Source of the DNA: Hyphomonadaceae bacterium
GTDB lineage: Bacteria; Pseudomonadota; Alphaproteobacteria; Caulobacterales; Aquidulcibacteraceae
Reading direction: 5' to 3'
DNA: 64,000 nucleotides
Assembly (NCBI GenBank): GCA_009773395.1
Contig: WRPI01000007.1
Span: forward strand, 44,492 to 108,491
Under the pieces are notes generated by a model, which saw only the letters and a program-made list of their open reading frames with translations, was not told the DNA's origin and did not search any database. The position numbers were made by a program, and so were the translations under genes. Of this stretch, positions 49,357 through 60,884 are shown in pieces. How positions within the stretch are numbered: position 1 is the stretch's first letter; every line of letters starts with the position of its first letter.

Positions 49357-50787
49357 TTACACCAGCGTTGCCGCAATCGCCTTTCTCCAACCCTGAATGT
49401 TTTTATCACGCGTGGCCGCATTCATCTGTGGATTAAAGCTTGTGGAATTACTGCTGCCATGTTCGCCGTTTCCACCCAATGCCACCCTTGCTGCGCCCAT
49501 TGCGGTCATTTCCAAATCTTGCGGACGCTCTACCGATAGCCCGATAATATCGGCAAGGAATTGACAGAAAAAACCATTTTGCGCCATGCCGCCATCAACT
49601 CGCAATACTTCAATTTTTATGCCGTCTTTTGCCATCGCTTCCAATAAATCGAAAGTCTGGTATGCGCTGGCTTCGAGTGCGGCGCGGACAATATGGGCCT
49701 TGGTTGTGCCGCGCCCTAGCCCACAAATAAGGCCACGCGCAGATGCATTCCAATATGGCGCGCCAAGGCCGGTAAAAGCTGGCACCAAATATACACCGCC
49801 ATTGTCAAGCAGCGAGCTTGCCATGGCTTCTGACTCTGCGGCATTTGTAATCAGTCCCAATTCGTCGCGCAGCCATTGAATTGCGGTTCCTGCATTCAAA
49901 ACCGCGCCTTCCATTGCGTAATTAGTTTTGCCATCAATTTCAGAGGCTATGGTCAAAAGCATTTGATTGGTTGAGTTTTTCGGTGTCTCGCCCAATTGCG
50001 CCATTAAAAATGCACCGGTTCCGAATGTGATCTTTGCTTCACCAACGCCAACGCAATTTTGCCCCATAAGCGCGGCTTGTTGGTCCCCCAAAATCCCAGT
50101 TATTGGCACTTCGCCGCCAAAAAGCGAGCAAATGCCAAAAGTGCTGTTGCTATCCATAACCACGGGCAGCATTTTTCGTGGCACGCCAAACATTTCCAAT
50201 AATTCTTCGTCCCATGTGCCAGTATGAATATTGTATAGCGCGGTTCGGCTGGCATTCGAAGCATCAGTCACATGGCATTTGCCTTCAGTCAGATTCCATA
50301 TCAGCCAGCTATCGACGGTGCCAAATGCAAGCTCGCCATTGTTTGCTCGCTCCCACAAACCCGCCATATTTTCCAAAAGCCAATTGAGTTTGAACCCACT
50401 AAAATATGGATCCGCGAGCAAACCAGTTTTGGCATTTAGTATTTTCTCACGGCCATCGGTTTTCATTTTCGCGCCCAATTCCGCGCCGCGTCTGTCTTGC
50501 CAAACCAGTGCTTTATGGACGGGTTTGCCAGTTGCGCGATCCCAAATTATTGTGGTTTCACGTTGGTTGGTAATGCCAATCCTATCGATTTTTTGACCCT
50601 TTGCGGCCTGCAATGCTACTTGTTTGGTTTGCGTCCAAATAAGTTCAGCGTCTTGCTCGACAATATCTGGGCTTGGCGAAAGTAAGGGCACCGGCAATTG
50701 CGCAAAATCGCCACGTGATAAGTCGGCGACATATATTGCGGCCCTTGTTGATGAAGTTCCTTCATCGATTACGAGAATTTTTGTCAT
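49357..50787 (-). CDS. glpK: Glycerol kinase
   Basis: VIDEGTSSTRAAIY; GITNQRETTIIWDRATGKPVHKALVWQDRR; FTGLGAPYWNASARGLICGL. Confidence 0.94.
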   Translation of the reverse strand: MTKILVIDEGTSSTRAAIYVADLSRGDFAQLPVPLLSPSPDIVEQDAELIWTQTKQVALQAAKGQKIDRIGITNQRETTIIWDRATGKPVHKALVWQDRRGAELGAKMKTDGREKILNAKTGLLADPYFSGFKLNWLLENMAGLWERANNGELAFGTVDSWLIWNLTEGKCHVTDASNASRTALYNIHTGTWDEELLEMFGVPRKMLPVVMDSNSTFGICSLFGGEVPITGILGDQQAALMGQNCVGVGEAKITFGTGAFLMAQLGETPKNSTNQMLLTIASEIDGKTNYAMEGAVLNAGTAIQWLRDELGLITNAAESEAMASSLLDNGGVYLVPAFTGLGAPYWNASARGLICGLGRGTTKAHIVRAALEASAYQTFDLLEAMAKDGIKIEVLRVDGGMAQNGFFCQFLADIIGLSVERPQDLEMTAMGAARVALGGNGEHGSSNSTSFNPQMNAATRDKNIQGWRKAIAATLV

Positions 50788-50825
50788 GCGGTATTTTTGA
50801 CGCGAAAAACTGGGTTCGTAAAGTG

Positions 50826-51641
50826 CTAATCTTCAAAATAGTCAGAACAATCGGGTGGCTCGATACTAAATTCATATTGCAAAGTTTGCGCGCTATAACT
50901 CAAAGCAAGCGAAAAACTGCAACCATCATCGCGGAATTTGAGCAAGCTTGGGCTATTCAAAATCCTAGCTTTGGTTTCATATTCTGTCCGCTTTGACCAA
51001 GGAAGAATTGCTGAATGCCTTTCGTAGATAAATCGCGGAAACTTAGCGCCAAAAGTCGGGTCTATGAGAAGGCTAGAATTGAAATGATACTCATCGGGAC
51101 AAAACTCATCTTGCCCATTTGTGTTGGCATCAGGGTAACATGATCTTACATTTCGCTGGCTTTCAAATGCCATGTTCAGCAATTCAACCATCGGCACTTT
51201 TATTTCAGTTGTTTGAATTGCAAATAGCCGTAAGTTGAAAAGGTTTTGCCCCCTGCCCGCATAAATTTGTGCTTCAGTTTCTTTGACACCGACAATGAAA
51301 TTGGGTGTAGTTTGGCCTTCTTCGCGCCAATCGAGCACTATCAAATTTGGCCAAAGTGCCATTCGTGGATTTGGCGATTCGCTTTCGATTTTTTCTTCAA
51401 AAATAATTCGCGCGCCATTTTGGTTTTTTTCAAAAACCATAATCTGATAGGATTTGATTTCATTTTCGCGGGTCAAACGGACACAATAGCGACCATTTCG
51501 CGTGCAGCCATTTTCTTCGTCGCGAATATCACCAAATATTTGGGGTGCCATAAAAAGTGGAAATTGCTTATTATGCGCCAAATCAACATTTGAAACTGGC
51601 GCCGTTGTCGCCGCGGTCATTATCGCCAACCCTAAAATCAT
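50826..51641 (-). CDS. Hypothetical protein with N-terminal signal-like segment
   Basis: 271-aa intact ORF, MILGLAIMTAATTAPVSN; no family recognised. Confidence 0.55.
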   Translation of the reverse strand: MILGLAIMTAATTAPVSNVDLAHNKQFPLFMAPQIFGDIRDEENGCTRNGRYCVRLTRENEIKSYQIMVFEKNQNGARIIFEEKIESESPNPRMALWPNLIVLDWREEGQTTPNFIVGVKETEAQIYAGRGQNLFNLRLFAIQTTEIKVPMVELLNMAFESQRNVRSCYPDANTNGQDEFCPDEYHFNSSLLIDPTFGAKFPRFIYERHSAILPWSKRTEYETKARILNSPSLLKFRDDGCSFSLALSYSAQTLQYEFSIEPPDCSDYFED

Positions 51642-51724
51642 TGATTAGTCCCACTTTAGTTTCATGAAGTCCGAACTATGAGCGAAAAATATTTTCTTGT
51701 CACGCCCTCAAATCAACCTTCGAA

Positions 51725-52189
51725 TTACAAAGGGCTAAACCCCAACGCCCGTTTCCACAAACCCAGCGCACCCGGATATGTCCAGCGCCTTCTTACGCCA
51801 ATATCGAGGTGCATAAAATTCACCCCAAATCCCATGCCCTTGAAGCCTGATTTTATGGCGGCTTCATAAAGCTCCACCCTGCTGTGCGGCGAGATTTTTA
51901 TATCCACCGCGATTGCGCGTAAATGCATAGAATTGGCGACACCGCCCACCGCTCTATTATGGGCTTTGCAGCGATGCGCCGAATTGATTTGAATTGGGCC
52001 AACTTGGTCACGCATTTTTTCCAAAGCATCGAGAAATTTCGGATCGTGAAAATATTCACCTTCGCAATGTTTGCCGCAATCGCATGATAATTCACCGACA
52101 GAAAAATGCGGCCAACGCCAACCCTCGGAGTCGAACTCAATAGCGCGAGAATATAGTTTTTTGGTTTCAATCATTTGGGCCTCATTCAA
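51725..52189 (-). CDS. Peptidase M15A-type (D,D-carboxypeptidase-like) protein
   Basis: FSVGELSCDCGKHCEGE; INSAHRCKAHNRAVGGVANSMHLRAIAVDI; GFGVNFMHLDIGVRRRWTYP. Confidence 0.85.
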   Translation of the reverse strand: MNEAQMIETKKLYSRAIEFDSEGWRWPHFSVGELSCDCGKHCEGEYFHDPKFLDALEKMRDQVGPIQINSAHRCKAHNRAVGGVANSMHLRAIAVDIKISPHSRVELYEAAIKSGFKGMGFGVNFMHLDIGVRRRWTYPGALGLWKRALGFSPL

Positions 52190-52235
52190 AAGGCCTAGTT
52201 TGGATTGAAATTAATGGGGGAGGATAATGCGCCGC

Positions 52236-53195
52236 CTATCCACAAATTTTCGCTTTTGCTTCGCGATATTCTTCTGCCATTCTATCGACAATTTTAGCGA
52301 TTGGCTCAATTGCCTCAATCGCGCCAATGCCTTGGCCGCAGCCCCATATGTGTTTCCAGGCTTTGGCTTCGGTATTGCCACCCGACGCAAAGTTCATTTT
52401 ACTTGGATCCGCGTCAGGCAAATTATCGGGATCAAGCCCCGCAGCTTTGATTGATGGCGCAAGATAATTGCCATGAATACCTGTGAATAAATTAGAATAC
52501 ACAATGTCATTTGCATTACTATCAACAATCATTTGCTTATATTCTTGCTGGGCATTGGCTTCGTCTGACGGGATAAATGCCGAGCCAATATAGCCAAAAT
52601 CTGCGCCCATTGCTTGTGCCGCCAATACTGCACCACCAGTTGCGATGGCGCCAGACAAACAAAGCGGACCATCAAACCACGCACGAATTTCTTGGATAAG
52701 TGCGATTGGTGACAATAATCCAGCATGGCCACCCGCGCCCGCCGCAACCGCAATAAGACCGGTTGCGCCTTTATTGATTGCCGATTTTGCATGGCGATTA
52801 TTGATAATGTCGTGCAGAGTTATGCCGCCATAGGATTGAATGGCAGTGTTAACTTCGGGCACAGCACCAAGCGATGTTATAACCACTGGCACTTTATATT
52901 TCACACAGGCCTCAACATCATGCATCAATCGGTCATTTGATTTATGCACGATTTGATTTACCGCAAATGGCGCTGCAGGGGCATCGGGGTTAGTGGAATT
53001 ATATTCACCCAAAGTATCACTAATTTCGTCAAGCCACTCATGCAAAACATTCGCGGGCCGCGCATTTAGCGCAGGGAATGAGCCGACAACACCCGCCTTG
53101 CATTGTTCAATTACCATTTTTGGATTGGAAATAATAAACAATGGCGCGCCAATTACTGGAATACGAAGGTTTTTAAGAATGTCTGGAACGCTCAT
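52236..53195 (-). CDS. Nitronate monooxygenase / 2-nitropropane dioxygenase family
   Basis: PVIGAPLFIISNPKMVIEQCKAGVVGSFPALNARP; GAGGHAGLLSP; LSGAIATGGAVLAAQAMGADFGYIGSAF. Confidence 0.9.
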   Translation of the reverse strand: MSVPDILKNLRIPVIGAPLFIISNPKMVIEQCKAGVVGSFPALNARPANVLHEWLDEISDTLGEYNSTNPDAPAAPFAVNQIVHKSNDRLMHDVEACVKYKVPVVITSLGAVPEVNTAIQSYGGITLHDIINNRHAKSAINKGATGLIAVAAGAGGHAGLLSPIALIQEIRAWFDGPLCLSGAIATGGAVLAAQAMGADFGYIGSAFIPSDEANAQQEYKQMIVDSNANDIVYSNLFTGIHGNYLAPSIKAAGLDPDNLPDADPSKMNFASGGNTEAKAWKHIWGCGQGIGAIEAIEPIAKIVDRMAEEYREAKAKICG

Positions 53196-53216
53196 GTAAT
53201 TTCCTTTTGCTTTGTT

Positions 53217-56200
53217 CTAACCCAACCTTGCATTAAGAACCTCAATCAAGTCAATTGCCGAAGTTGAAATAATTGTCCCCGGTGGATAAACTGCGGCTGC
53301 GCCCATTTGTTTTAAGGTGGAAACATCATCAGGCGGAATAACGCCGCCGACCACAATTACAATGTCGGCGCGATTAAGTTTTGCCAGTTCATTTCGTAAT
53401 TGTGGAACCAATGTCAAATGGCCTGCAGCAAGGCTGCTTACACCAATAACATGCACGTTTTCTTCAACCGCAGTTTTGGCGGCTTCATTTGGCGTTTGGA
53501 ATAATGCACCAAGCACGATTTCAAAACCCAAATCTGCATAGGCCGAAGCCACAATTTTCTGCCCCCTGTCATGCCCGTCTTGGCCAATTTTTGCGACCAT
53601 TAATTTTGGCGGACGACCAAATTTATGGGTAAATTGTGCGACTTTTTCTTTTGCGAACGCAAAATTCGGTTCATCATTGCCAATTTGGCTAGCATAAACT
53701 CCACGTGGCATAGCAGGCACAGCTTGGTGGCGATTGAAAGCCTTTTCCAAAGCATAAGAAATCTCTCCCAATGTGGCCTTTGCCCGCGCGGCATCAATCG
53801 CAAATGCCAACAAATTCCCGTCGCCGCTTTTGGCGCAAGTGTTCAACGCATTTAGTTTTTGCGAAACTTCTTCGTCATTGCGGCTTAAACGGAGAATTCG
53901 CAATTTTTCAATTTGTGCCGCACGCACCGCAGCATTATCAACTTTCAAAACTGCATGGTCGTCCTCAGTCGCCAAAGCAAAAGCATTGACGCCGACAACC
54001 ATTTGTTCGCCATTATCAATACGCGCCTGCGTTTTTGCTGCTGCGACTTCGATGTTGAGTTTTGGAATGCCCGCTTCAATGGCTTTTGCCATGCCGCCTT
54101 GGGCTTCAATTTCTTGCAAATGCGCCCAGGCTTTGGTTGCAAGTTGTTGGGTTAAGCTCTCAACAAAATGCGAGCCACCCCAAGGATCTATAGGCGTGTC
54201 AGTGCCAGCCTCAGTTTGCAAAATTATTTGGGTATTGCGTGCGATTGCCGCCGAAAAATCGGTTGGCAATGCCAATGCTTCGTCAAATGAATTTGTGTGC
54301 AAAGATTGGGTATGCCCATGCGCCGCCGCCATCGCTTCAACAGAAGTTCGAATGACGTTATTATAAGGATCCTGCGCAGTTAAGGACCAGCCTGAAGTTT
54401 GGCAATGGGCACGCAAAGCGAGCGATTTTGGGCTTTTGGCACCCATGTTTTTGACTATTTTTGCCCACAGCCCTCTTGCGGCACGTAACTTGGCGATTTC
54501 CATAAAATAGTTCATTCCAATGCCCCAAAAGAAGGACAAACGCGGCGCGAAACTGTCAATATCCAAACCTGCGGCAATGCCTGCGCGCAAATATTCCATG
54601 CCATCAGCCAATGTATAGGCCAGTTCCAAATCCGCAGTGCCGCCTGCTTCTTGAATATGGTAACCGGAAATCGAAATACTATTGAATTTTGGCATGTATT
54701 TTGAGGTATATTCAAAAATATCGGCAATAATCCGCATCGATTCCCTGGGCGGATAAATATAAGTATTGCGGACCATGAATTCTTTCAAAATGTCATTTTG
54801 TATGGTTCCTGATAATTTATCTTGCGCAACGCCTTGTTCTTCGGCGGCAACGATATAGAGTGCCATAATTGGCAAAACTGCGCCATTCATGGTCATGCTT
54901 ACCGACATTTTATCAAGCGGAATGCCTGCAAATAATTGCCGCATGTCAAGAATACTATCAACCGCTACGCCCGCCATGCCGACATCGCCCGCAACCCGTG
55001 GGTGATCGCTGTCATAGCCGCGATGTGTTGGTAGATCAAAAGCAATTGAAAGCCCATTTTGTCCTTGGGCGAGATTGCGAAGGTAAAAAGCATTGGAATC
55101 TTCAGCAGTCGAAAACCCCGCATATTGGCGAATTGTCCAAGGCTTCTGCACATACATTGTTGGATATGGGCCACGAATGAAGGGTGTGTAGCCAGGAAGT
55201 GTATTTAAGTATTTTGAGCCAGGGATGTCGCGTGAGCTATAATGGCTTTTGAAATCAATTCCCTCTGAAGTCGGCCAAAATTTCGCCAATTTTGTTTCAG
55301 TCTCATTTTTCTGCGGCTTTTTTTTCACAATATTATTTGGCAAAGACTTGCCCAGCCCATCACATTTCTTGTCAATAACTCTACACGCTTCTTGGGTTAT
55401 TTCTTGGGTTAAGGCTTCAATCGCAAAAGAGCCAGAGGCGGGATCGCTGACTTTGCCAAAATGAGATTCACCAGCCAAAATCAATTGCGTATTGCGGGCA
55501 AGGCGGCGCGAAAAATCAGTGGATTGGGTTTGGTCCAGTTCAAGAGGGGGCGTTGTGATAATATCTGCGCCACCACAAATCGCCGCAATGCTCGCATTAG
55601 TGACGCGCATTAAATTTGAATATTGATCGGTTTCATTTTTTGCTTTCGGTGCGATAATTGCCTGTATCGACATTGGCAATTCAACGCCCATTTTGCCCGA
55701 TAGTTTGCGCCACACGGCTCTAGCAGCCCGCAATTTCGCAACTTCTTGCACGAAATTTTGGCCGACTTTAAGTTTGAACAAAAGCGCTTTATTTAATTCC
55801 TCAACATCAAGACCCGATTCAGAACCCAAGTGCAAAATTTCCAACGCATCATAAATCATGTGGCCAATTTGAAGACCAATTGTCGCATTGCTATTGTGAA
55901 ACCCGGTGCCATCGGCGCAGAAAAACATGGCCTCTGGGAATTTTTCGCGATGCGATTTGAAAAAATCAATATAGGTCTGCGGTAAAATTGACGGGGTAGA
56001 TTGCGGTTCCAAGTTAAAGGCCAATTTCGCAAGGCCACGCCATTCAGGTGCAATTGCTGCCATCAATTTTTTGGCATTTGTAAGGTTCGCACTATTTTTG
56101 CCAAGGGCGATGGTTGCCAAATCGACATGAATGCCATTGGTTAAAATCGCAAAATCTATCGCTTCAAACTTATCACCCAATAATTCAATTGAGTTTGCGC

Positions 56201-56501
56201 CGCCTTCAAGCTCATTCAATGCAAGAAAATTACCACCAGCCGCATCTTTGACATGGACTTGCTGCCTTATGTCCCATGCGCCCTCAAAACCAGTGGGAAA
56301 ATGAGGAGCCAATAATGCGTCAGGATTCTCTCCCGCGACATATAATGGCTTTACGGAAATCACCTCATCAATTGCTTTTTCAAGCGATGAAATATCCGCG
56401 CCACTCAAAGATTTTTCAACCAATGCTTGCCATGCGCTCATAGTGACATCATCATAAGGAATGATGGGGTCAAAAACCGAGCTTCGAATTTCGTTGGTCA
56501 T
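53217..56501 (-). CDS. Single-chain methylmalonyl-CoA mutase (MutA-like N-terminal half fused to complete MutB)
   Basis: N-terminal MutA-like barrel ([30 protein letters not shown]), linker [19 protein letters not shown], then MutB ([56 protein letters not shown]) and B12 motif GQDGHDRG. Start at MTNEIRSS (ATG 56499-56501). Confidence 0.9.
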   Translation of the reverse strand: MTNEIRSSVFDPIIPYDDVTMSAWQALVEKSLSGADISSLEKAIDEVISVKPLYVAGENPDALLAPHFPTGFEGAWDIRQQVHVKDAAGGNFLALNELEGGANSIELLGDKFEAIDFAILTNGIHVDLATIALGKNSANLTNAKKLMAAIAPEWRGLAKLAFNLEPQSTPSILPQTYIDFFKSHREKFPEAMFFCADGTGFHNSNATIGLQIGHMIYDALEILHLGSESGLDVEELNKALLFKLKVGQNFVQEVAKLRAARAVWRKLSGKMGVELPMSIQAIIAPKAKNETDQYSNLMRVTNASIAAICGGADIITTPPLELDQTQSTDFSRRLARNTQLILAGESHFGKVSDPASGSFAIEALTQEITQEACRVIDKKCDGLGKSLPNNIVKKKPQKNETETKLAKFWPTSEGIDFKSHYSSRDIPGSKYLNTLPGYTPFIRGPYPTMYVQKPWTIRQYAGFSTAEDSNAFYLRNLAQGQNGLSIAFDLPTHRGYDSDHPRVAGDVGMAGVAVDSILDMRQLFAGIPLDKMSVSMTMNGAVLPIMALYIVAAEEQGVAQDKLSGTIQNDILKEFMVRNTYIYPPRESMRIIADIFEYTSKYMPKFNSISISGYHIQEAGGTADLELAYTLADGMEYLRAGIAAGLDIDSFAPRLSFFWGIGMNYFMEIAKLRAARGLWAKIVKNMGAKSPKSLALRAHCQTSGWSLTAQDPYNNVIRTSVEAMAAAHGHTQSLHTNSFDEALALPTDFSAAIARNTQIILQTEAGTDTPIDPWGGSHFVESLTQQLATKAWAHLQEIEAQGGMAKAIEAGIPKLNIEVAAAKTQARIDNGEQMVVGVNAFALATEDDHAVLKVDNAAVRAAQIEKLRILRLSRNDEEVSQKLNALNTCAKSGDGNLLAFAIDAARAKATLGEISYALEKAFNRHQAVPAMPRGVYASQIGNDEPNFAFAKEKVAQFTHKFGRPPKLMVAKIGQDGHDRGQKIVASAYADLGFEIVLGALFQTPNEAAKTAVEENVHVIGVSSLAAGHLTLVPQLRNELAKLNRADIVIVVGGVIPPDDVSTLKQMGAAAVYPPGTIISTSAIDLIEVLNARLG

Positions 56502-56509
56502 TATGTGCT

Positions 56510-58762
56510 TTACGGCCGCGGTGGCGATGCTGGCCCTGGTGTATTGCGGCCAATTGCCCAAATCGCGAATGCCAAATATTCCCCGACTTCTTTGAGCCTG
56601 TCAAAGCGCCCGGGTGCACCGCCATGCCCCGCTTCCATATTTACTCTTAGCAGGAATGGCCCCGCATTAGGCGAAGTTGCGCGCAACTTGGCAATCCATT
56701 TTGCAGGCTCCCAATAGGTAACTTGCGAATCTGATAAAGCAGTTTGCGCAAAAATCGGTGGATAGGCACGGGTTGCCACATTATCATAAGGGCTATATGC
56801 CGCCATTGCGTCATAGTCTTCGACATTGGTAATCGGATTGCCCCATTCTGTCCATTCTGGCGGAGTCAACGGTAAGGTCGCATCGGAAATTGTCGTCATC
56901 ATATCAACGAAAGCAACCCCCGCGATAATGCCAGCAAACAAGTCCGGCCTTTGGTTGGCGACCACGCCCATCAATAGCCCACCAGCCGACCTACCATTAC
57001 CAACAATTTTCGTCGCTGACGTATAGTTTTTCTCAATCAAAACTTCGGCACAACGAATATAATCCGAAAACGTATTTTGCTTTTTGCGTAATTTTCCGTC
57101 CAAATACCATTGATAGCCGCGCTCCATGCCGCCGCGCATATGGGCGACAGCATGAATATAGCCACGATTTACAAGGCTTAGAATATTGGCGTTGAAATCA
57201 TCATCAATAATAATCCCATAGGAACCATAACCATATAAATGGCACGGCGCAGAGCCGTCCAAAGGTGTGCCTTTTTTATAGAGAATGGTCAGCGGCACTT
57301 GTGCACCATCGGCGGCTTCTGCATTGATGCGTTTCACCACATAGTCAGAAGGATTATGCCCCGATGGAATTTGTTGGCGTTTTAATAATTTCCGCTCACG
57401 GGTTTGCATGTCGTAATCATAGGTTTCGGCAGGCGTTGAAGGCGATGAATAAATAAAACGTACAATCTTGGTGTCAAATTCAAACCCACCAACCAATTCG
57501 AGCGAATAAGCTTCTTCGGCAAAATCAATTGAATGTTCCTCGCCGCTTGCCATGTCACGCACTACAATACGCGGCAGAGCATCAAACATTTCTTGGCGCG
57601 CCATATGGTTTTTGAACAAAATAAATTCATTGATTAAATTGCCAGCCTTATATTCCAAATAATCGGACCATTTGGAAAGCGCAGGTTCGCTAGTTTTGGT
57701 GCGCATGATTTTGTAATCTTTCGCGCCGCCTCTATTGGTTCGGAAATAAAAATGTTCGCCGTGATGGTCAGGGAAATATTCAAACCCCGCACGCCTGCGC
57801 GAAAATAATTTTGGTGCGGCAAGCGGCCTATCCAATGGCAAATATCGGCATTCATTATTATCCGAAGCACTAGAAACCAAAAATACAAAATCGCCAGACG
57901 AAGATTTTGAAAGGCCGAGAAAATAGGCAGCGTCGGTTTCATGGAAAACCATAACGTCAGTTTTAGGATCGGTTCCCACTACATGCCGCATTACTTTTAT
58001 TGGGCGAACATTTTCATCATTCACAACATAAAAGCACGTGCGGTTGTCCTTGGCCCATACTAATTCACCAGTGGTATTTTCGAGTTTTTCAGGCAAATCC
58101 TGGCCGTTTGCGGCAATGCGAAAACGAATATCGCAATTTCTCGCGCCTTCATAATCGACCATATAAGCAAAGAAATCTTGGCTCTCATTTTGTTCCCAAT
58201 TAATGAGCCGCCAAAAAGGCAAACCGCGCGCCGCCGCATCGCCGTCAAGCATTATTTTTTCCGGGCCATTTGGAATTTTGGTAATGGGGTCTATTGGCAC
58301 ACGCATAATTATTGGATATTGCCCGCCTTCACGGAACTTACGAAAATACGCGAAATTGCCATCTGGTGCAGGCGGAGTTTCATCATCTTCTTTTATGCGA
58401 CCACGCATCTCTGCGACCAATGTTTCACGCAAATCAGCAGTTGGGTTCAGCAAAATCGCCTGTGTATAGGCATTTTCGGCTTCCAAATGAGTGCGAATAT
58501 CGGCACCTAATTTTGCGGGATCATTCAAAACATCTTGCCAATGCCCATCGCGCATCCAGCCATAATCGTCAGTGCGAGTGCGCCCTAATTGATGAATTAC
58601 TTTGTGTTCCACGCGGGCGACTGGCGGGATAGGATTTGCGGCGGCGGTATCACTCATTGAGTTAGTTGTTCCTATTGTTGCTGCGCTCGCAAGCGCTGGG
58701 GCGGCCAATGACATTGTGTAAATACTGCCTGCCATCAATAATTTGCGTCGATTCATGTTCAA
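56510..58762 (-). CDS. Prolyl oligopeptidase family S9A (oligopeptidase B-like)
   Basis: [69 protein letters not shown]. Confidence 0.92.
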   Translation of the reverse strand: MNMNRRKLLMAGSIYTMSLAAPALASAATIGTTNSMSDTAAANPIPPVARVEHKVIHQLGRTRTDDYGWMRDGHWQDVLNDPAKLGADIRTHLEAENAYTQAILLNPTADLRETLVAEMRGRIKEDDETPPAPDGNFAYFRKFREGGQYPIIMRVPIDPITKIPNGPEKIMLDGDAAARGLPFWRLINWEQNESQDFFAYMVDYEGARNCDIRFRIAANGQDLPEKLENTTGELVWAKDNRTCFYVVNDENVRPIKVMRHVVGTDPKTDVMVFHETDAAYFLGLSKSSSGDFVFLVSSASDNNECRYLPLDRPLAAPKLFSRRRAGFEYFPDHHGEHFYFRTNRGGAKDYKIMRTKTSEPALSKWSDYLEYKAGNLINEFILFKNHMARQEMFDALPRIVVRDMASGEEHSIDFAEEAYSLELVGGFEFDTKIVRFIYSSPSTPAETYDYDMQTRERKLLKRQQIPSGHNPSDYVVKRINAEAADGAQVPLTILYKKGTPLDGSAPCHLYGYGSYGIIIDDDFNANILSLVNRGYIHAVAHMRGGMERGYQWYLDGKLRKKQNTFSDYIRCAEVLIEKNYTSATKIVGNGRSAGGLLMGVVANQRPDLFAGIIAGVAFVDMMTTISDATLPLTPPEWTEWGNPITNVEDYDAMAAYSPYDNVATRAYPPIFAQTALSDSQVTYWEPAKWIAKLRATSPNAGPFLLRVNMEAGHGGAPGRFDRLKEVGEYLAFAIWAIGRNTPGPASPPRP

Positions 58763-58858
58763 GACCTCTATGGCGCAATTGAACCTGTGCGATACAAATT
58801 GTCAATCTTGAATAATTAGTTTAGCTTGGCTCGGTGATTTGGCTGGGCGTTTAGACGG

Positions 58859-59836
58859 ATGAAAATGGAAGATACTGGATACTTCGAAGCCGCACTTGTT
58901 GGAGCGCCAAATCCGCTTTCAATTGGAATTGCGGCGGTTTTCATAGCGTTGATTATTGGGACACTCGCCGCATTTATTTTACCGCGCCTTCAAAAAGGCA
59001 AATGGACTGATTTAGGCCCGCGAATGTATAGCTGGTGGGTAATCGTCGGCATCATTGTAGCTGCACTCTATTTGGGTAAGATGCCATTTATTATCCTTTT
59101 TGGTTTGATTTCATTTTTGGCACTCAAAGAATATTTATCTCTCGCACCAACCCGCAAGGAAGACAGGCCGATTATTTTACTGGCCTATAGCGCCATCATT
59201 GTTGCATATTGGGCGATTGCGATTGATGAGTATCCATTTTTCTTGACCCTTGTGCCAGTCTATTTGTTTTTGGGTTTGGCTTTGGCGATGGCTTGGATTG
59301 GCCGCACTGAGGGATATTTAGCAACGGTCGGGATTATTTATTGGGGCGTTGTGGTATGCGTTACCAATGTTGGATATGTCGCACTATTGATGCAAGTGCC
59401 GCCTATGGAACTTCCATTGCAAAGCCCGACTGGATTGGTCTTTTTCTTGCTGGTTATTACCGAAGTGAATGATGTCGCCCAATATGTTTGGGGCAAGAGC
59501 TTTGGCAAAAACAAAATTACACCCAATGTTTCGCCCAATAAAACTTGGGAAGGCGCAATTGGCGGCTTTGTTACTACGTTTCTAATCATTTGGTTTTTAG
59601 GACCAGTTTTCACTCCGCTTAAGGGTTTGCCACTAGCATTGCTCGGCGTCCTGCTCCCAATTGCGGGTTTTGGCGGCGATATAACCATGAGCGCGATAAA
59701 GCGTGATTTGGGGGTTAAAGACACTTCCAATGCCCTGCCTGGTCATGGCGGTATATTGGATAGAATTGATAGCCTTACTTTTACCGCGCCAATATATTTC
59801 CACTTTTTGGCATATTTTGCTTTGGATAAGTTTTGA
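58859..59836 (+). CDS. Phosphatidate cytidylyltransferase (CdsA-like)
   Basis: Polytopic; NKITPNVSPNKTWEGAIGGF; GDITMSAIKRDLGVKDTSNALPGHGGILDRIDSLTFTAPIYFH. Confidence 0.92.
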   Translation: MKMEDTGYFEAALVGAPNPLSIGIAAVFIALIIGTLAAFILPRLQKGKWTDLGPRMYSWWVIVGIIVAALYLGKMPFIILFGLISFLALKEYLSLAPTRKEDRPIILLAYSAIIVAYWAIAIDEYPFFLTLVPVYLFLGLALAMAWIGRTEGYLATVGIIYWGVVVCVTNVGYVALLMQVPPMELPLQSPTGLVFFLLVITEVNDVAQYVWGKSFGKNKITPNVSPNKTWEGAIGGFVTTFLIIWFLGPVFTPLKGLPLALLGVLLPIAGFGGDITMSAIKRDLGVKDTSNALPGHGGILDRIDSLTFTAPIYFHFLAYFALDKF

Positions 59837-59837
59837 T

Positions 59838-60245
59838 ATGAAAACCCATTCCACCAATTACACCAACACCTTAATTACTGTGGCTGCAGACTGTGGTTTA
59901 GAAATTGCGAACACCAACCCCAAGGCTGAAAGCATGGCTGGCCACCAATTATCAATTCTTGGAATTAGGCCATATGAATTAACTTCTGACGATTTATTAT
60001 TCGAAGTATTCGCAACTCGAAATGGCATAACGGAAACCGAAAAGCCAAATGCAAGGGCCGCAATGTTTGCAAAGCCTCAAGCATGTTTGCGTTGTTCACC
60101 GTTAGTAAAAACCCAAGGCTATGGCATTCATCATAATGCGCAAGCAAAAATCGCTGCAATTGCAATTGAAAGCCCGAAATACCATGAATTATTGGCGGAC
60201 GAAAATGTGGTTAAAATAAACGGCATGAGAAGCAAAAGAGCATAA
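59838..60245 (+). CDS. DUF6157-like protein
   Basis: MKTHSTNYTNTLITVAADC...; SPLVKTQGYGIHHNAQAKIAAIAIESPKYHELL. Start ATG 59838. Confidence 0.75.
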   Translation: MKTHSTNYTNTLITVAADCGLEIANTNPKAESMAGHQLSILGIRPYELTSDDLLFEVFATRNGITETEKPNARAAMFAKPQACLRCSPLVKTQGYGIHHNAQAKIAAIAIESPKYHELLADENVVKINGMRSKRA

Positions 60246-60246
60246 A

Positions 60247-60882
60247 ATGTTACGATATTTGCGGCGCATTTTATTGGCGGTTCTGGTTCGCCCAATGGCG
60301 CGTCTGCTGATAGGTATGCATTGCCAAGGACTTGAGCATCTACCTAAATTTGGCCCCGCAATTATTGCTGCCAATCATAATAGCCATATTGATACTCTTG
60401 TGCTGCTTTGCTTATTCCCGACTAAGACGCTTGATATTTTGCGCCCAGTGGCGGCGGCCGACCATTTTCTGGCCAACCCGCTTTCTTCTTGGTTTTCACG
60501 CAATATAGTTGGGATTATACCGCTTAAACGCAAGCCAGTTTTTGGTGAAGATATTTTGGCCGAGGCAAAAGATGCGCTTGATGAAGGGCAAATCCTAATC
60601 GTCTTTCCTGAAGGTACACGCGGCGACCCCGAAGAAATGGCACCGTTCAAAGCTGGCATCGCCCGCCTTGCCGACCACTGCCCCAAAGCGCCGATTATAC
60701 CAGTTTATATTCATGGTGCTGGCCGCGCTTTGCCCAAAGGCGAGATGTTTGTGCCGATGAATGTTTCGGCCTATGTCGGCGAGCCAGTTTTTTGGCACGA
60801 GAACCGAAGTTTGTTTATGGAAGAATTAAAAGGCGCGATTTTAACACTTAAAGCGCAAGCCCCGCCAATGCATTGGGACTAG
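60247..60882 (+). CDS. plsC: 1-acyl-sn-glycerol-3-phosphate acyltransferase family
   Basis: IIAANHNSHIDTLVLL; FPEGTRGDPEEMAPFKAGIARLA. Confidence 0.88.
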   Translation: MLRYLRRILLAVLVRPMARLLIGMHCQGLEHLPKFGPAIIAANHNSHIDTLVLLCLFPTKTLDILRPVAAADHFLANPLSSWFSRNIVGIIPLKRKPVFGEDILAEAKDALDEGQILIVFPEGTRGDPEEMAPFKAGIARLADHCPKAPIIPVYIHGAGRALPKGEMFVPMNVSAYVGEPVFWHENRSLFMEELKGAILTLKAQAPPMHWD

Positions 60883-60884
60883 GT

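Noticed and set aside
51725-52189. M15A peptidase as a prophage endolysin
   Set aside because: No phage structural, integrase or holin genes nearby; more likely a chromosomal cell-wall enzyme.
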